Shown in pieces: positions 1 through 8,177 of a DNA stretch of 64,000 nt. Location of the stretch: assembly GCA_965197575.1 (NCBI GenBank), contig OZ240214.1, forward strand, positions 3,844,001-3,908,000, read 5' to 3'. The DNA comes from VXOI01 sp965197575. GTDB taxonomy: Bacteria; Chloroflexota; Dehalococcoidia; Lucifugimonadales; UBA3495. The notes under the pieces are model-generated. The model did not search any database and was not told where the DNA came from. It saw nothing but the letters and a program-made list of their open reading frames with translations. The translations under genes were made by a program, and so were the position numbers. Positions within the stretch are counted from its first letter, which is position 1; every line of letters starts with the position of its first letter.

Positions 1-1
1 G

Positions 2-154
2 TCCAAGCAGGGCCTCGGCACCATCAAATTAGAGCTTTCCTGGAAGGAGCCGGTCGTCGAAGACCCCAACAGCCTGACCATCCAGGATGCCGTCGAGAAG
101 GATTCGGTAGCGGCGGAACCTGCCCCCGCAAGTGTGCCAGCGGAAGAAAATTAG
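2..154 (+). CDS. C-terminal end of an unknown protein (partial)
   Basis: An open frame enters from the left edge and stops at the TAG at 152-154, giving the last 50 residues of a protein whose start lies outside the window. The tail contains a short mixed hydrophobic stretch (GTIKLELSW) and ends in a low-complexity Ala/Pro/Glu-rich segment (AAEPAPASVPAEEN). No family can be named from this fragment. The 185 bases that follow, up to the SDR gene on the opposite strand, show nothing I can support. Confidence 0.45.
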   Translation, partial: SKQGLGTIKLELSWKEPVVEDPNSLTIQDAVEKDSVAAEPAPASVPAEEN

Positions 155-339
155 CCCCTGGGAGCCCTCCGGTCTGATTTTCTCTCCGGCGCCATCCTGA
201 AGCCGCAGCCCCGAAACCCCGGACCAACTTCTCCAGGACATCGACCGCACGAGCGCGTCGGCGCCCCGGCGCTTGAAGCTGGCCAAAACGACTATCCCGC
301 CTCGCTCGCCCACGACCTGCCCACCTGCGCCCTCTCTCC

Positions 340-1122
340 CTACTGCGCGGTGAAGCCGCCGTCGATCACCAGTTCGCTGCCGGTCATGAACGAGGCTTCG
401 TCGGAGGCCAGGAACAGCACGCCGTTGGCTATGTCGTCCACGGTCCCTATGCGGCCCAGGGGCGTCGCGTTGATGCGTTCCTCCCGCAGGCCGGGCTGCG
501 ACATCATGCGCTCCGTCATCGCCGTGTCGATATAGCCGGGATGGACCGAGTTGCAGCGGATGCCCTCGCCGGCGTATTGCACCGCGGTGGACTTGGTGAG
601 CAGCCGCACCGCCCCCTTGGAGCTGGCATAGGCCGATCCCGCCCCGGAGCCGGGCCCCAGTCCGACCAGGCCGGCGATGGACGAAATGTTGATGATGGAG
701 CCGCCGCCGGCGTTGAGCATGGCCGGAAGGGCGGCGCGGGTGCCCAGAAACACGCCCTTGCCGTTGACGTCCATGATCTGGTCCCAGACTTCTTCCGGGG
801 CCTCGTGGATGCGGGGGGCGTCGATGCCGCCGATGTTGGTGCTGCCGACCCCGGCGTTGTTGACCAGGATGTCCAACTTGCCGTAGCGGGTGACCGCCTC
901 GTTGACCGCGCCGGCCCACTGCCCGGAGTCGGTGACGTCGAGATGGACGAAGGTGGCCTGCCCGCCCAACTCGCGGATTTCGGCCTCCAGCCGCATCCCT
1001 TCGTCGTCGAGAATGTCGCCGATGACCACCGATGCGCCCTCCCGCACGAACAGCCTGGCCTCGGCCGCGCCCTGACCCCGCGCGCCGCCGCTGATGAGAG
1101 CCACTTTTCCTTCCAGCCGCAT
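340..1122 (-). CDS. SDR family NAD(P)-dependent oxidoreductase
   Basis: A 260-residue classical short-chain dehydrogenase/reductase. The cofactor-binding glycine motif GGARGQG lies at residues 12-18, Asp36 at the end of the second strand favours NAD(H), NNAG is at 88-91, and the catalytic set is N120, S147/S148, Y165 and K169 (YASSK). PG at 195-196 and the C-terminal MTGSELVIDGG are typical of the glucose-dehydrogenase/FabG-like group. The substrate cannot be deduced. The start is supported by a GGGGAGG ribosome site (rc of 1129-1135). It is transcribed away from the ABC importer, so it is a separate unit. Family assignment is firm; the reaction is open. Confidence 0.9.
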   Translation of the reverse strand: MRLEGKVALISGGARGQGAAEARLFVREGASVVIGDILDDEGMRLEAEIRELGGQATFVHLDVTDSGQWAGAVNEAVTRYGKLDILVNNAGVGSTNIGGIDAPRIHEAPEEVWDQIMDVNGKGVFLGTRAALPAMLNAGGGSIINISSIAGLVGLGPGSGAGSAYASSKGAVRLLTKSTAVQYAGEGIRCNSVHPGYIDTAMTERMMSQPGLREERINATPLGRIGTVDDIANGVLFLASDEASFMTGSELVIDGGFTAQ

Positions 1123-1257
1123 ATCGTACCTCCCCGGTTAGTGTTGCCGGTTTCCGCCGGTCCCGCCGGTCCCGCTGGTCAATGAATAACGTATGGCAAT
1201 GAGTGTACTGGAACTCCGCGTTCTCTGCGTACTCGGCAGTAAAATGATTCCCTGCCC

Positions 1258-1287
1258 TTGCAGGGCCAAATGGGCAAGTGGTATAAA
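1258..1287 (+). promoter_or_regulatory. Candidate sigma-70-type promoter of the liv operon
   Basis: TTGCAG (1258-1263) and TATAAA (1282-1287) are separated by 18 bases and lie about 40 bases before the preferred start of the binding-protein gene. The position argues against the longer reading that would start translation at 1258, because that start would sit inside the promoter. Confidence 0.45.
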
Positions 1288-1329
1288 AATTGGAGAATTT
1301 GGGGGGAATCTCGGTTGGGCTGGGACGTT

Positions 1330-2514
1330 ATGCGAATCTTCCTGCACATGGGGGTTATCCGGCTGGGACTGGCAGCCATCTTGCTGGCGGTGTCGGTGGC
1401 CGTTGCCTGCGGCGGCGGCGACGGAGAGGACCCGTTCCGGATCGGAGTGATGGAATCGCTCACCGGACCCGGTGAGACCTACGGAACCGTGGCCGTCCAG
1501 GCCAAGCAAATGGCCGTGGATGAGATCAATGCCGCCGGGGGCATCAATGGGCGCATGCTGGAACTCATCGTAGAAGACTCTAAGTGCAACGCCCAAGACT
1601 CGATTACTGCCTACAACAAGCTGACCGACGTCGACAAAGTGAAGATCATCCTCGGCACCTCGTGCAGCGGCGCGATGCTCGGCGCAGCGCCCCTGGCCGA
1701 GGAGGACGGCGTGGTGCTCTTCTCAGGCCTGGCTACGAACCCGGATATCGCCAACGCCGGAGACTACATCTTCCGCACTGCCTTGAGCGACCTCCAGTTG
1801 GGCGCCGACACCGGCAACGTGCTTTGGGCCGACGGAATTCGCGGCTTGGCCACCATTACCGAGGCAACCGACTACGCCGAAGGCGTGCGGCGGACCAGCG
1901 TGGCGCAGTTCGAGAAGCGAGGCGGCCAAGTGGTGGCCGAGGAGCGGTACGCTTCCGACGTGACCGACTTTCGCACCCAGTTGACCAAGCTGCTCAGCGC
2001 CGCGCCGGACGCCCTGCATCTCGCCGCCCAGTCCGAGTTCACCGGCGGCACCATCGTCAAGCAGCTCCGGGAACTCGGCTATGAGGGCCCGATCTACAGC
2101 GAGGTCGTGCCTATCGGCACGACGGCCCTCGAAATCGCAGGGGATGCCGCCACCGGAATGAAGGCCGTTACGACCGACATCGACCCCGACAATGCCAAAG
2201 GCCAGGAAGTCATTGCCAACTTCAGGGAACGCTACGAATACGTCACGCTGCCGTGGTACCTGGGCTCCGCCTACGACGACGTTTACATCGCCACCGAGTG
2301 CCTCAAGAAAACCGGTGACGATCAGGACGCGGACGGCTTCAGAGACTGTATGTACGAGATCACCTGGAGCGGCGCCATCGGAGAAGGCTATAGCTTCGAC
2401 GACAACGGCGAGGTCGTCGGTCTTGCCAACGTGGTAGTGGAGATCTTGCCGACCGCCGAAAGGACCGAGGATAACCAGGGCTACAGGGTCTTGGGTCCGG
2501 CCCCGGCCGAATAA
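1330..2514 (+). CDS. Branched-chain amino acid type ABC transporter substrate-binding lipoprotein
   Basis: A 394-residue periplasmic-binding protein of the LivJ/LivK (type I) fold. From the ATG at 1330 the protein starts with a hydrophobic signal segment and a lipobox ending at Cys27 (VAVAC followed by Gly-Gly-Gly), so it should be a membrane-anchored lipoprotein. The mature part begins DPFRIGVMESLTGPG, characteristic of ligand-binding ABC receptors, and continues through the two Rossmann-like lobes (AVDEINAAGGINGR; GTSCSGAMLGAAPLAEE). An upstream in-frame ATG at 1258 coincides with the -35 box and is less likely. It heads an operon with two permeases and two ATPases. In this family the ligand may be amino acids, amides, urea or aromatic acids; the true ligand is unknown. 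Confidence 0.9.
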   Translation: MRIFLHMGVIRLGLAAILLAVSVAVACGGGDGEDPFRIGVMESLTGPGETYGTVAVQAKQMAVDEINAAGGINGRMLELIVEDSKCNAQDSITAYNKLTDVDKVKIILGTSCSGAMLGAAPLAEEDGVVLFSGLATNPDIANAGDYIFRTALSDLQLGADTGNVLWADGIRGLATITEATDYAEGVRRTSVAQFEKRGGQVVAEERYASDVTDFRTQLTKLLSAAPDALHLAAQSEFTGGTIVKQLRELGYEGPIYSEVVPIGTTALEIAGDAATGMKAVTTDIDPDNAKGQEVIANFRERYEYVTLPWYLGSAYDDVYIATECLKKTGDDQDADGFRDCMYEITWSGAIGEGYSFDDNGEVVGLANVVVEILPTAERTEDNQGYRVLGPAPAE

Positions 2515-2587
2515 GTCGGCTGCTTGGAAGTGCGGCAGTTGTATACGGATTGGACGCCGGCGGGAGACGTCATCGGCCCGTCCCCCG

Positions 2588-3973
2588 ATGGCTCCCGGTG
2601 GACCGGAGTCTGCTTTGGAGGTCCAATTGTTCAGGCTTCGTGATCACCAGAGCAGACTCCTGGCGATCACGCTTACCATAATCGTTGCTGCTTACATCGG
2701 CTGGAAGATCAGCCAGTCCCCCGAACAAGCCCTGCAATTTGCTTTCAACGGGCTGTCGGTGGGTGCGGTGTACGCACTGCTGGCGATGGGATTCACCATC
2801 GTCTACAGCACGGTCTGGTTCTTCGACTTGTACTACGGCGCGGCCGCTGCCCTGGGCGCTTACGGCGTCTTCTACCTGCGGTCGCAGGACATCCTGGGCG
2901 GGCAGTACGAGGTGAACGAGCCTTATCTGAACGTCGTGTTCGCCCTGGTGACCGCCGGAGTTGCCGCGTGGGCCCTCCACGTCGGCCCATACGCGCGATT
3001 CCGCGCCCGTTTCAACCGGACCGGCCTGCTGGTCGTCTTAGTGGCCTTGGCCGCGGGCGCGGGCGTCTACATGGGCCTCGTCCTCTCTTATCCGGGCAAT
3101 ATCCATGTCCTGCTCGGCCCGGCAATCGGGGTGATGACCGCGACGGTTGCGGGCTGGGCGCTCTGGCGCGGCTACGAGCGCGTATTCGCCTCCGCCGGTC
3201 TCGCGCCCTTCTTCGCCCTTGCCGCGGTCGCCGCTGTCGTGGGCGGCTACTGCGGCTTGTTGGTGGCCAACGCCCCCGGCTCCGGCCTGTACTTGAGCTG
3301 GGGAGTGTCGTGCCTGCTGGCCGGGACCGTCGGCCTGGCCCTATACCGGGGGCTGTACGTCTATATGCGCGAACGCGCCCGCTCCCCCCTGATCATGCTC
3401 GTCGCCTCACTAGGTGTCCTGCTGGCAATCTCCGCCTTCATCACCATCGTCTTTCAACCCGCGCCGCGTCCGCTGCCCGAGGCCTTCGGCAGCGATCCCT
3501 GGGTTCTCGGCGGAGCAAGCATCAAGGGATTCAACGTCTTTACCGTCGGGGTGGCTCTCGTCGCCTTTGTCGGTCTGTTGGCGCTGCTCAAGGCGACCTC
3601 CTTCGGTAAGGCCGTGCGGGCCATCGGCGACGATGAAGGGGTCTCGAAAGTGGTGGGAATAAACACGACCGTGGTCATCGCGGTGGTGTTCTTCATCGGC
3701 GCGGCGCTCGCCGCCCTCGCCGGGGTGTTGAGCGGCCACGACACCGCCATCCAGCCCAAGATGGGCCTTTTGCTGTTGCTCAAGGGCTGGATCGCGTCGG
3801 TGGTCGGGGGCATCGGGAACCTCTACGGCGCCATCGTCGGCGGATTTGCGCTGGGCATGATCGAGCAGTTCGGAATATGGGACCTGGCCGGCGAGTGGAA
3901 GGACGTGGTGTCCTTCATCGTTCTGATACTCTTCCTGTCGTTCTGGCCCAAGGGTCTGCTGCCGAGGGAGTAG
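2588..3973 (+). CDS. livH: Branched-chain amino acid type ABC transporter permease, LivH family, with internal insertion
   Basis: An integral membrane permease of the LivH type, 461 residues against the usual 290-310. The N-terminal FNGLSVGAVYALLAMGFTIVYST and the C-terminal cytoplasmic loop GKAVRAIGDDEGVSKVVGIN followed by GHDTAIQPKMGLLLLLKG are typical LivH signatures. Between them, about residues 110-250, lies an extra hydrophobic block with several predicted membrane spans that ordinary LivH proteins lack. A TTG at 2627 preceded by GGAGG is a possible alternative start. It follows the binding-protein gene by 73 bases and precedes livM by 9, so it belongs to one operon. It would form the membrane channel with LivM. 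Confidence 0.88.
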   Translation: MAPGGPESALEVQLFRLRDHQSRLLAITLTIIVAAYIGWKISQSPEQALQFAFNGLSVGAVYALLAMGFTIVYSTVWFFDLYYGAAAALGAYGVFYLRSQDILGGQYEVNEPYLNVVFALVTAGVAAWALHVGPYARFRARFNRTGLLVVLVALAAGAGVYMGLVLSYPGNIHVLLGPAIGVMTATVAGWALWRGYERVFASAGLAPFFALAAVAAVVGGYCGLLVANAPGSGLYLSWGVSCLLAGTVGLALYRGLYVYMRERARSPLIMLVASLGVLLAISAFITIVFQPAPRPLPEAFGSDPWVLGGASIKGFNVFTVGVALVAFVGLLALLKATSFGKAVRAIGDDEGVSKVVGINTTVVIAVVFFIGAALAALAGVLSGHDTAIQPKMGLLLLLKGWIASVVGGIGNLYGAIVGGFALGMIEQFGIWDLAGEWKDVVSFIVLILFLSFWPKGLLPRE

Positions 3974-3982
3974 ACTGCGCTG

Positions 3983-5032
3983 ATGGACCTACAGACCGTC
4001 GGAGACCTGGTAAGACTGACGCGGGACCCCCGCGCGTTCCGGCAGTTCGCCAAGGGCAACGTGGAGTTGTGGGCGAACCTGATCGTGATCTCTTGGGCCG
4101 CGGGGTTCATGCTGTGGCAGGGCGCAGGTTTCGCCATCACCGTGGGCACCGTGTTCGCCATTTGGGCCATCCTGGCGGTCAGTCTCAACCTGGTGGTGGG
4201 ATTCACCGGCCTGCTGTCGGTGGGACACATCGGCTTCTTCGGGATCGGGGCCTACGCGATGGCGATCCTGAGCTCCAACGCCTCATACGAACAGTTGCGC
4301 ACCGATGCCATCCCCACTTTCGGCTGGCCCTTCTTCGCCGCGCTGCCCGTCAGCGTGGCCTTGGCCGGCTTGGTGGCCCTCGTGGTGGGCATGGTGTTCA
4401 ACCGCTTCAGGGACGACATCTTCGTCCTCGTCTCCTTCGGTTTCGCCATCATCTCCTTCAACGTCTTTCTGAACTGGCGCAGCCTTACCCGGGGCGCTTT
4501 CGGTATCCACGACATAGCGAAGCCGCGGATAGGCGGCTGGGCGCTGGATAGCGAACTGGAGTTCCTGCTCTTGGGCCTCGTATTTCTCGCGCTGGTTGCG
4601 CTGGTCTCTTGGCTCATCGTGACCTCCTCGTTCGGCCGGGTGCTTACCGCCATCCGCGAGGACGAGCAGGCCATCGAGGTTTTCGGCTACCACGTAACCC
4701 AGTACAAGCTGGCTATATGGGTCATCTCGGCCATGATGGCGGGCCTCGCCGGCGGGCTGTTCGGCGGCTGGACCAGCTTCATCGACCCCAACTCCTTCAT
4801 TCTTCTGGAGTCGATGCTACTGGTTTCCATGGTAATCCTCGGCGGGCTGGCCACGATCTGGGGTTCCCTCCTTGGCGCGATGGCCTTCGTGATGCTCGAA
4901 GAGGGTATGCGCTTCTTGCCGTTCCTGCCCACCGAGTTCGTCGGCCAAGCCCGGCAGGTCGTCCTGGGCGTCATGTTGGTGTTGCTTATGCTATTCCGGC
5001 CGCAGGGCCTGGTTGGGAGGTACAGGCTATGA
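3983..5032 (+). CDS. livM: Branched-chain amino acid type ABC transporter permease, LivM family
   Basis: A 349-residue polytopic permease of the LivM family. The N-terminal third holds the usual LVVGFTGLLSVGHIGFFGIGAY sequence (here residues about 70-95), and the cytoplasmic coupling loop reads TAIREDEQAIEVFGYHVTQYK around residue 225. The C-terminal GLVGRY is typical. Its TGA stop overlaps the ATG of the next gene in an ATGA arrangement, implying translational coupling with livG. Together with LivH it should form the heterodimeric membrane pore of the importer. Confidence 0.92.
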   Translation: MDLQTVGDLVRLTRDPRAFRQFAKGNVELWANLIVISWAAGFMLWQGAGFAITVGTVFAIWAILAVSLNLVVGFTGLLSVGHIGFFGIGAYAMAILSSNASYEQLRTDAIPTFGWPFFAALPVSVALAGLVALVVGMVFNRFRDDIFVLVSFGFAIISFNVFLNWRSLTRGAFGIHDIAKPRIGGWALDSELEFLLLGLVFLALVALVSWLIVTSSFGRVLTAIREDEQAIEVFGYHVTQYKLAIWVISAMMAGLAGGLFGGWTSFIDPNSFILLESMLLVSMVILGGLATIWGSLLGAMAFVMLEEGMRFLPFLPTEFVGQARQVVLGVMLVLLMLFRPQGLVGRYRL

Positions 5033-5790
5033 GCGCTCCCCACGCCGAAAGCGGCGGGCCGTTTGCCTTGGAGACGGTCGAGGTCTCCAAACACTTCGGC
5101 GCGGTCTGGGCCGTGGACGAGCTCAGCATTTCCATCCCCAAGCGGGGGATGACCAGCATCGTCGGCCCCAACGGATCGGGGAAGTCGACTCTGGTGAACC
5201 TGCTGAGCGGGATGCTGCCCCTCGACGGCGGGATGGTGATCATCGACGGCGTGGGCCTCCGGGTGGTAAAGGCCGTCGAAACTCCCGCCCACGGCCTCAC
5301 CCGCACCTTTCAGGAGGTGCGGCTCTTCGACCAGATCAGCGTTTGGGACAACATCATGGTGGTCCTGACCAACCGCAGCCTTATTCCCGCAATGATGGAG
5401 CGGACCAGCCCCGGCCATCGGGAGAAGGCGCAACGGGTCCTGGAAAGCGTCGGCATGTGGGAGAAGCGGAACTCGCTGGCTATGGACCTGTCCTACGGCC
5501 AGCGGAAGCTGCTGGAGATCGGCCGGGCGATGGCGCTGGACGTGAATACCTACCTGTGCGATGAGCCTTTCGCGGGCCTCTTTCCCCAGATGCTGGAAAG
5601 GGTAAAGGACATAATGAAGGGGATGCGGGACGAGGGCCGCACCATTATTTTCATCTCCCACAACATGGATATAGTCCGGGAGATGACGGACCACCTGATC
5701 GTCCTCGACAGCGGCAAGCTCCTCACCGAAGGAGCGGCGGACGAGGTCCTGAGCAGCGAGGAAGTGATAGATGCTTACCTCGGCACCTGA
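5029..5790 (+). CDS. livG: ABC transporter ATP-binding protein, LivG family
   Basis: A 253-residue ATPase subunit of the HAAT importer. Walker A is GPNGSGKST at residues 46-54, the signature is LSYGQRKLLEIGRAMA from residue 154, Walker B ends in CDEPFAG with the catalytic Glu179, and the switch His is H211. The start at 5029 is chosen because it overlaps the livM stop (ATGA) and because the family N-terminus (ETVEVSKHFGAVWAVDELS) begins right after it. The Walker B strand has Cys in place of the usual Leu before Asp (LCDEP), a mild deviation that leaves the acidic residues intact. It should pair with LivF. Confidence 0.92.
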   Translation: MSAPHAESGGPFALETVEVSKHFGAVWAVDELSISIPKRGMTSIVGPNGSGKSTLVNLLSGMLPLDGGMVIIDGVGLRVVKAVETPAHGLTRTFQEVRLFDQISVWDNIMVVLTNRSLIPAMMERTSPGHREKAQRVLESVGMWEKRNSLAMDLSYGQRKLLEIGRAMALDVNTYLCDEPFAGLFPQMLERVKDIMKGMRDEGRTIIFISHNMDIVREMTDHLIVLDSGKLLTEGAADEVLSSEEVIDAYLGT

Positions 5791-5862
5791 GCTGACGCTG
5801 GGGCGTCCGGGCTTGCGCCGGATGCCGTAAACCCCAAACGATCGCGCGGCGGTGATTCCCCC

Positions 5863-6675
5863 ATGAAAGACCCAGAGAATAACCCGGAACAGAGCGGCGG
5901 CCCGACTCCTGCCGGAGGGGATGGACACTCCGCCAACGGGACGATGATTCTGGAATTGGACGACATATCGGTGCATTACGGGGCCGTGGTGGCCTTGGAC
6001 AGGATCTCCTTGGGGGTACGAAAGGGCGAGGCCGTGGCCGTGATGGGGCCCAACGGGGCCGGGAAGTCGACCGTCCTCAAAGCCATCATGGGGCTTGCGC
6101 CCGTGGTAGCTGGCGAGGTCCACTGGCGTCAAAAGCCGCTGACCACGGCCACCCACGAGATAGTGAAAGAGGGCATCGCCTTCGTGCCCCAAGGCCGACG
6201 GGTGTTCACCCACCTGTCCATTCAGGAGAACCTGGAGATGGGCTGCCTGTACCTGGGCGACAGGCTGGAAAAGGAGCGCCGGATGGACTCGGTCATGGAG
6301 CTCTTCCCGGTCCTGCACCAAAAGAGGCGCGACCTGGCCAGCCAGATGTCCGGCGGGCAGCAACAGATGCTGGCCCTTGGCCGGGGACTCATGGCCGGGC
6401 CGGAGGCGCTGCTGCTGGACGAACCGACCCTGGGCCTCGCGCCCATAGTGGTCAAAGAGGTGTTCCAGAAGGTAGCCGAGATCAGCGAGAAGCTCGACAC
6501 CACCATCATGGTCGTCGAGCACAACATCGCCGGCGTCCTGAGCATCGTCGACCGCGCCTACGTCCTTGACAAGGGCCGGGTGGTACACGACGGCACTCCC
6601 CAAACGGTCCGGGAGTCCGACATCCTGACCGAAGTCTTCCTCGGCCGAGTCAGCCACGAGCAGGAAGAAGAATAA
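5863..6675 (+). CDS. livF: ABC transporter ATP-binding protein, LivF family
   Basis: A 270-residue ATPase subunit. Walker A GPNGAGKST is at residues 62-70, the signature MSGGQQQMLALGRGLM starts at 162, Walker B LLLDEPTLGLAP at 183-194, and a VVEHN switch segment follows. The FVPQGRRVFTHLSIQENLEMG segment is diagnostic of LivF. About 27 residues precede the usual family start; an internal ATG at 5944 (MILELDD) could be the true start, but neither has a strong ribosome site. It lies 72 bases after livG and closes the five-gene importer operon. Confidence 0.92.
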   Translation: MKDPENNPEQSGGPTPAGGDGHSANGTMILELDDISVHYGAVVALDRISLGVRKGEAVAVMGPNGAGKSTVLKAIMGLAPVVAGEVHWRQKPLTTATHEIVKEGIAFVPQGRRVFTHLSIQENLEMGCLYLGDRLEKERRMDSVMELFPVLHQKRRDLASQMSGGQQQMLALGRGLMAGPEALLLDEPTLGLAPIVVKEVFQKVAEISEKLDTTIMVVEHNIAGVLSIVDRAYVLDKGRVVHDGTPQTVRESDILTEVFLGRVSHEQEEE

Positions 6676-6693
6676 AGGGGTGTTTCAAAAGTC

Positions 6694-6727
6694 CCTTCTC
6701 CTTGGGGAGAAGGTTAGGATGAGGGAG
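6694..6727. repeat. Dispersed REP-like palindrome
   Basis: A 7-bp stem (CTTCTCC...GGAGAAG, 6695-6713) followed by GTTAGGATGAGGG. Close relatives of this sequence occur at 23537-23570 and, inverted, at 23621-23655. It sits just after the liv operon and could act as a transcript-end hairpin, although no T-run follows. Confidence 0.55.
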
Positions 6728-6812
6728 AATTTCTGACTAGAGCCAAGGTAGTCTACAGCCAGAGCGGCCCTCATTTCCTGTAAAATCAGCCCGGAAGGAC
6801 GGGGGAGCAATC

Positions 6813-7238
6813 ATGGATGTGGCGAAGAGAATTTTGGGAGCGATTCTCGCCGTGACCGGACTTGTGGTGGCGGTCCACCTCATGGTGACGCCGCTGTACC
6901 ACGACGGATCGCCCGACTACCCTGTGTGGGAGATAATGAACTGGTTCATGGCCGTCGGGGTGCTGGTGATGCTGGCCGTGGCCTGCCTGCGAAAACGCGC
7001 CCTGGGAAACCGCGAAGCCGACGGCCCCGCCGCTTCCGAATACCTGCGGGTCAACCTGGTCTACTACGGGTCCATCGTCCTGACCATGCTCTTCTTCTGG
7101 GAATGGTTCTGGAGCCTGAACCCAAGCAGCGAGACCGGCGACGCGATAACCTCGCACATAATCTACTTCCCGCTAGTCGACGCCCTCTACACCGTCCTGG
7201 CGCTGTCCATAGGCCGCCGCCTCTGGAACGAAGCCTAA
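6813..7238 (+). CDS. Small four-helix membrane protein of unknown function
   Basis: A 141-residue protein with about four hydrophobic segments: near residues 8-28, 42-60, 83-101 and 115-133. Polar loops hold YHDGSPDYPVWEIMNW and the acidic/Asn-rich NPSSETGDA. I do not recognise the family. A plausible ribosome site (GGGGGAG) precedes the ATG. It stands alone between the liv operon and a toxin-antitoxin pair. Nothing in the sequence indicates a substrate or partner. Confidence 0.7.
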   Translation: MDVAKRILGAILAVTGLVVAVHLMVTPLYHDGSPDYPVWEIMNWFMAVGVLVMLAVACLRKRALGNREADGPAASEYLRVNLVYYGSIVLTMLFFWEWFWSLNPSSETGDAITSHIIYFPLVDALYTVLALSIGRRLWNEA

Positions 7239-7381
7239 ACCCTCTCCCCAAGGCGGGTCATTGACCGTGTGTCAGCAAAACCCGCCCCGAATTTCCGCAC
7301 TCCGCACTCCACATTCCTCATTTCTCAGCGTGACATGGCGTAGAATGGGACCACCACGAGGCGAACTAACACGAGGCGAAC

Positions 7382-7780
7382 ATGACAGACACGAACACGC
7401 AGCCCGACCACCGAAGGCCGCTTGAAACGGAGCTGGACTTGTTGCCGCAGCCGGTGCCTCTTTATTGGGCTGAGGGGGGGCAAGTCGTCCGCGTGCGCGG
7501 GTCGCGGATTTCGCTGGAGCACATCATCACCTACTACCATATGGGCTACACGCCGCAAATGATTGCCGAGAGCTGCCCCACAGTGGGATTAGCCGACATA
7601 TATTCGGTAATCGCTTACTATCTGAATCACAAAAAGGCCGTCCACGCACATCTCCGCGAAACGTCGGAACGAGCGGACGAGGAATGGGCGGAGATGGCCG
7701 CCAAAGGGATAGTACCTGAAGATAGCTACAGAGCGTATTGTGAATCCCGGACCACCGACTGGTTTAACGAAGATTGCTAA
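7382..7780 (+). CDS. DUF433-domain antitoxin-like protein
   Basis: A 132-residue protein with a DUF433 (winged-helix, VapB-like) region at about residues 30-80: VVRVRGSRISLEHIITYYHMGYTP followed by the MIAESCPTVGLADIYSVIAYYLNHK helices. DUF433 proteins commonly act as antitoxins and DNA-binding autoregulators for PIN-type toxins. The reading frame ends seven bases inside the next gene, a DUF5615 PIN-like protein, which is the usual partner. The C-terminal acidic tail (ERADEEWAEMA) may be the toxin-binding part; that is inference. Confidence 0.85.
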   Translation: MTDTNTQPDHRRPLETELDLLPQPVPLYWAEGGQVVRVRGSRISLEHIITYYHMGYTPQMIAESCPTVGLADIYSVIAYYLNHKKAVHAHLRETSERADEEWAEMAAKGIVPEDSYRAYCESRTTDWFNEDC

Positions 7781-8121
7781 GACTGCTCGCTGACGAGAAC
7801 TTCAATGCCGTTCTCTTATCCCAACTGAGGCGGCATATGCCTGACCTCGACATCATCGATGCTAGGGATGTTGGCCTTGCACAGACTCCGGACCCGGTGA
7901 TTCTCCAGTGGGCGGCGGACAACGGGCGCATTCTCGTAACCCATGATAAAAGGACTATGCGCAATTTCGCCATTCAGCGAGTCAACGCCGGGCTGCCAAT
8001 GCCCGGCGTTATTGTCGTGCATCAGAATATTCCCATAGGCCCGGCGATTCATGGCATCATCTGGTTCGCCACGGATCAATTCATCGTGATTGAAGATCAG
8101 GTCGTCTTCGTCCACGCTTAA
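7774..8121 (+). CDS. DUF5615 PIN-like toxin
   Basis: A 115-residue PIN-like protein. It begins LRLLADENF with the first acidic pair (D7, E8) of the PIN active site, continues with DIIDARDVGLAQTPDPVILQWA, and has the central ILVTHDKRTM motif (second acidic site), all hallmarks of DUF5615. It should act as a ribonuclease toxin restrained by the upstream DUF433 protein. Translation most likely starts at the TTG at 7774, overlapping the antitoxin stop, which implies coupling. No inactivating change is visible, so this pair may be functional. Confidence 0.85.
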   Translation: MLRLLADENFNAVLLSQLRRHMPDLDIIDARDVGLAQTPDPVILQWAADNGRILVTHDKRTMRNFAIQRVNAGLPMPGVIVVHQNIPIGPAIHGIIWFATDQFIVIEDQVVFVHA

Positions 8122-8177
8122 CGGCAGTAGACTCGTTGCGCTGGCCTCCCTTCCTCTTCATCAGAGAAGCGGGGATC

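Noticed and set aside
29..919. 296-codon minus-strand frame covering the SDR gene
   Set aside because: Its protein is Arg/His/Gly-rich low complexity, while the overlapping SDR frame carries all family motifs.
1258..1329. Upstream ATG extension of the liv binding protein
   Set aside because: It overlaps a good promoter and would place 24 charged residues before the signal peptide.
4687..6657. 656-codon open frame on the minus strand
   Set aside because: It is antisense to livG and livF, which have full ABC ATPase motifs; GC-rich codon use leaves long shadow frames.
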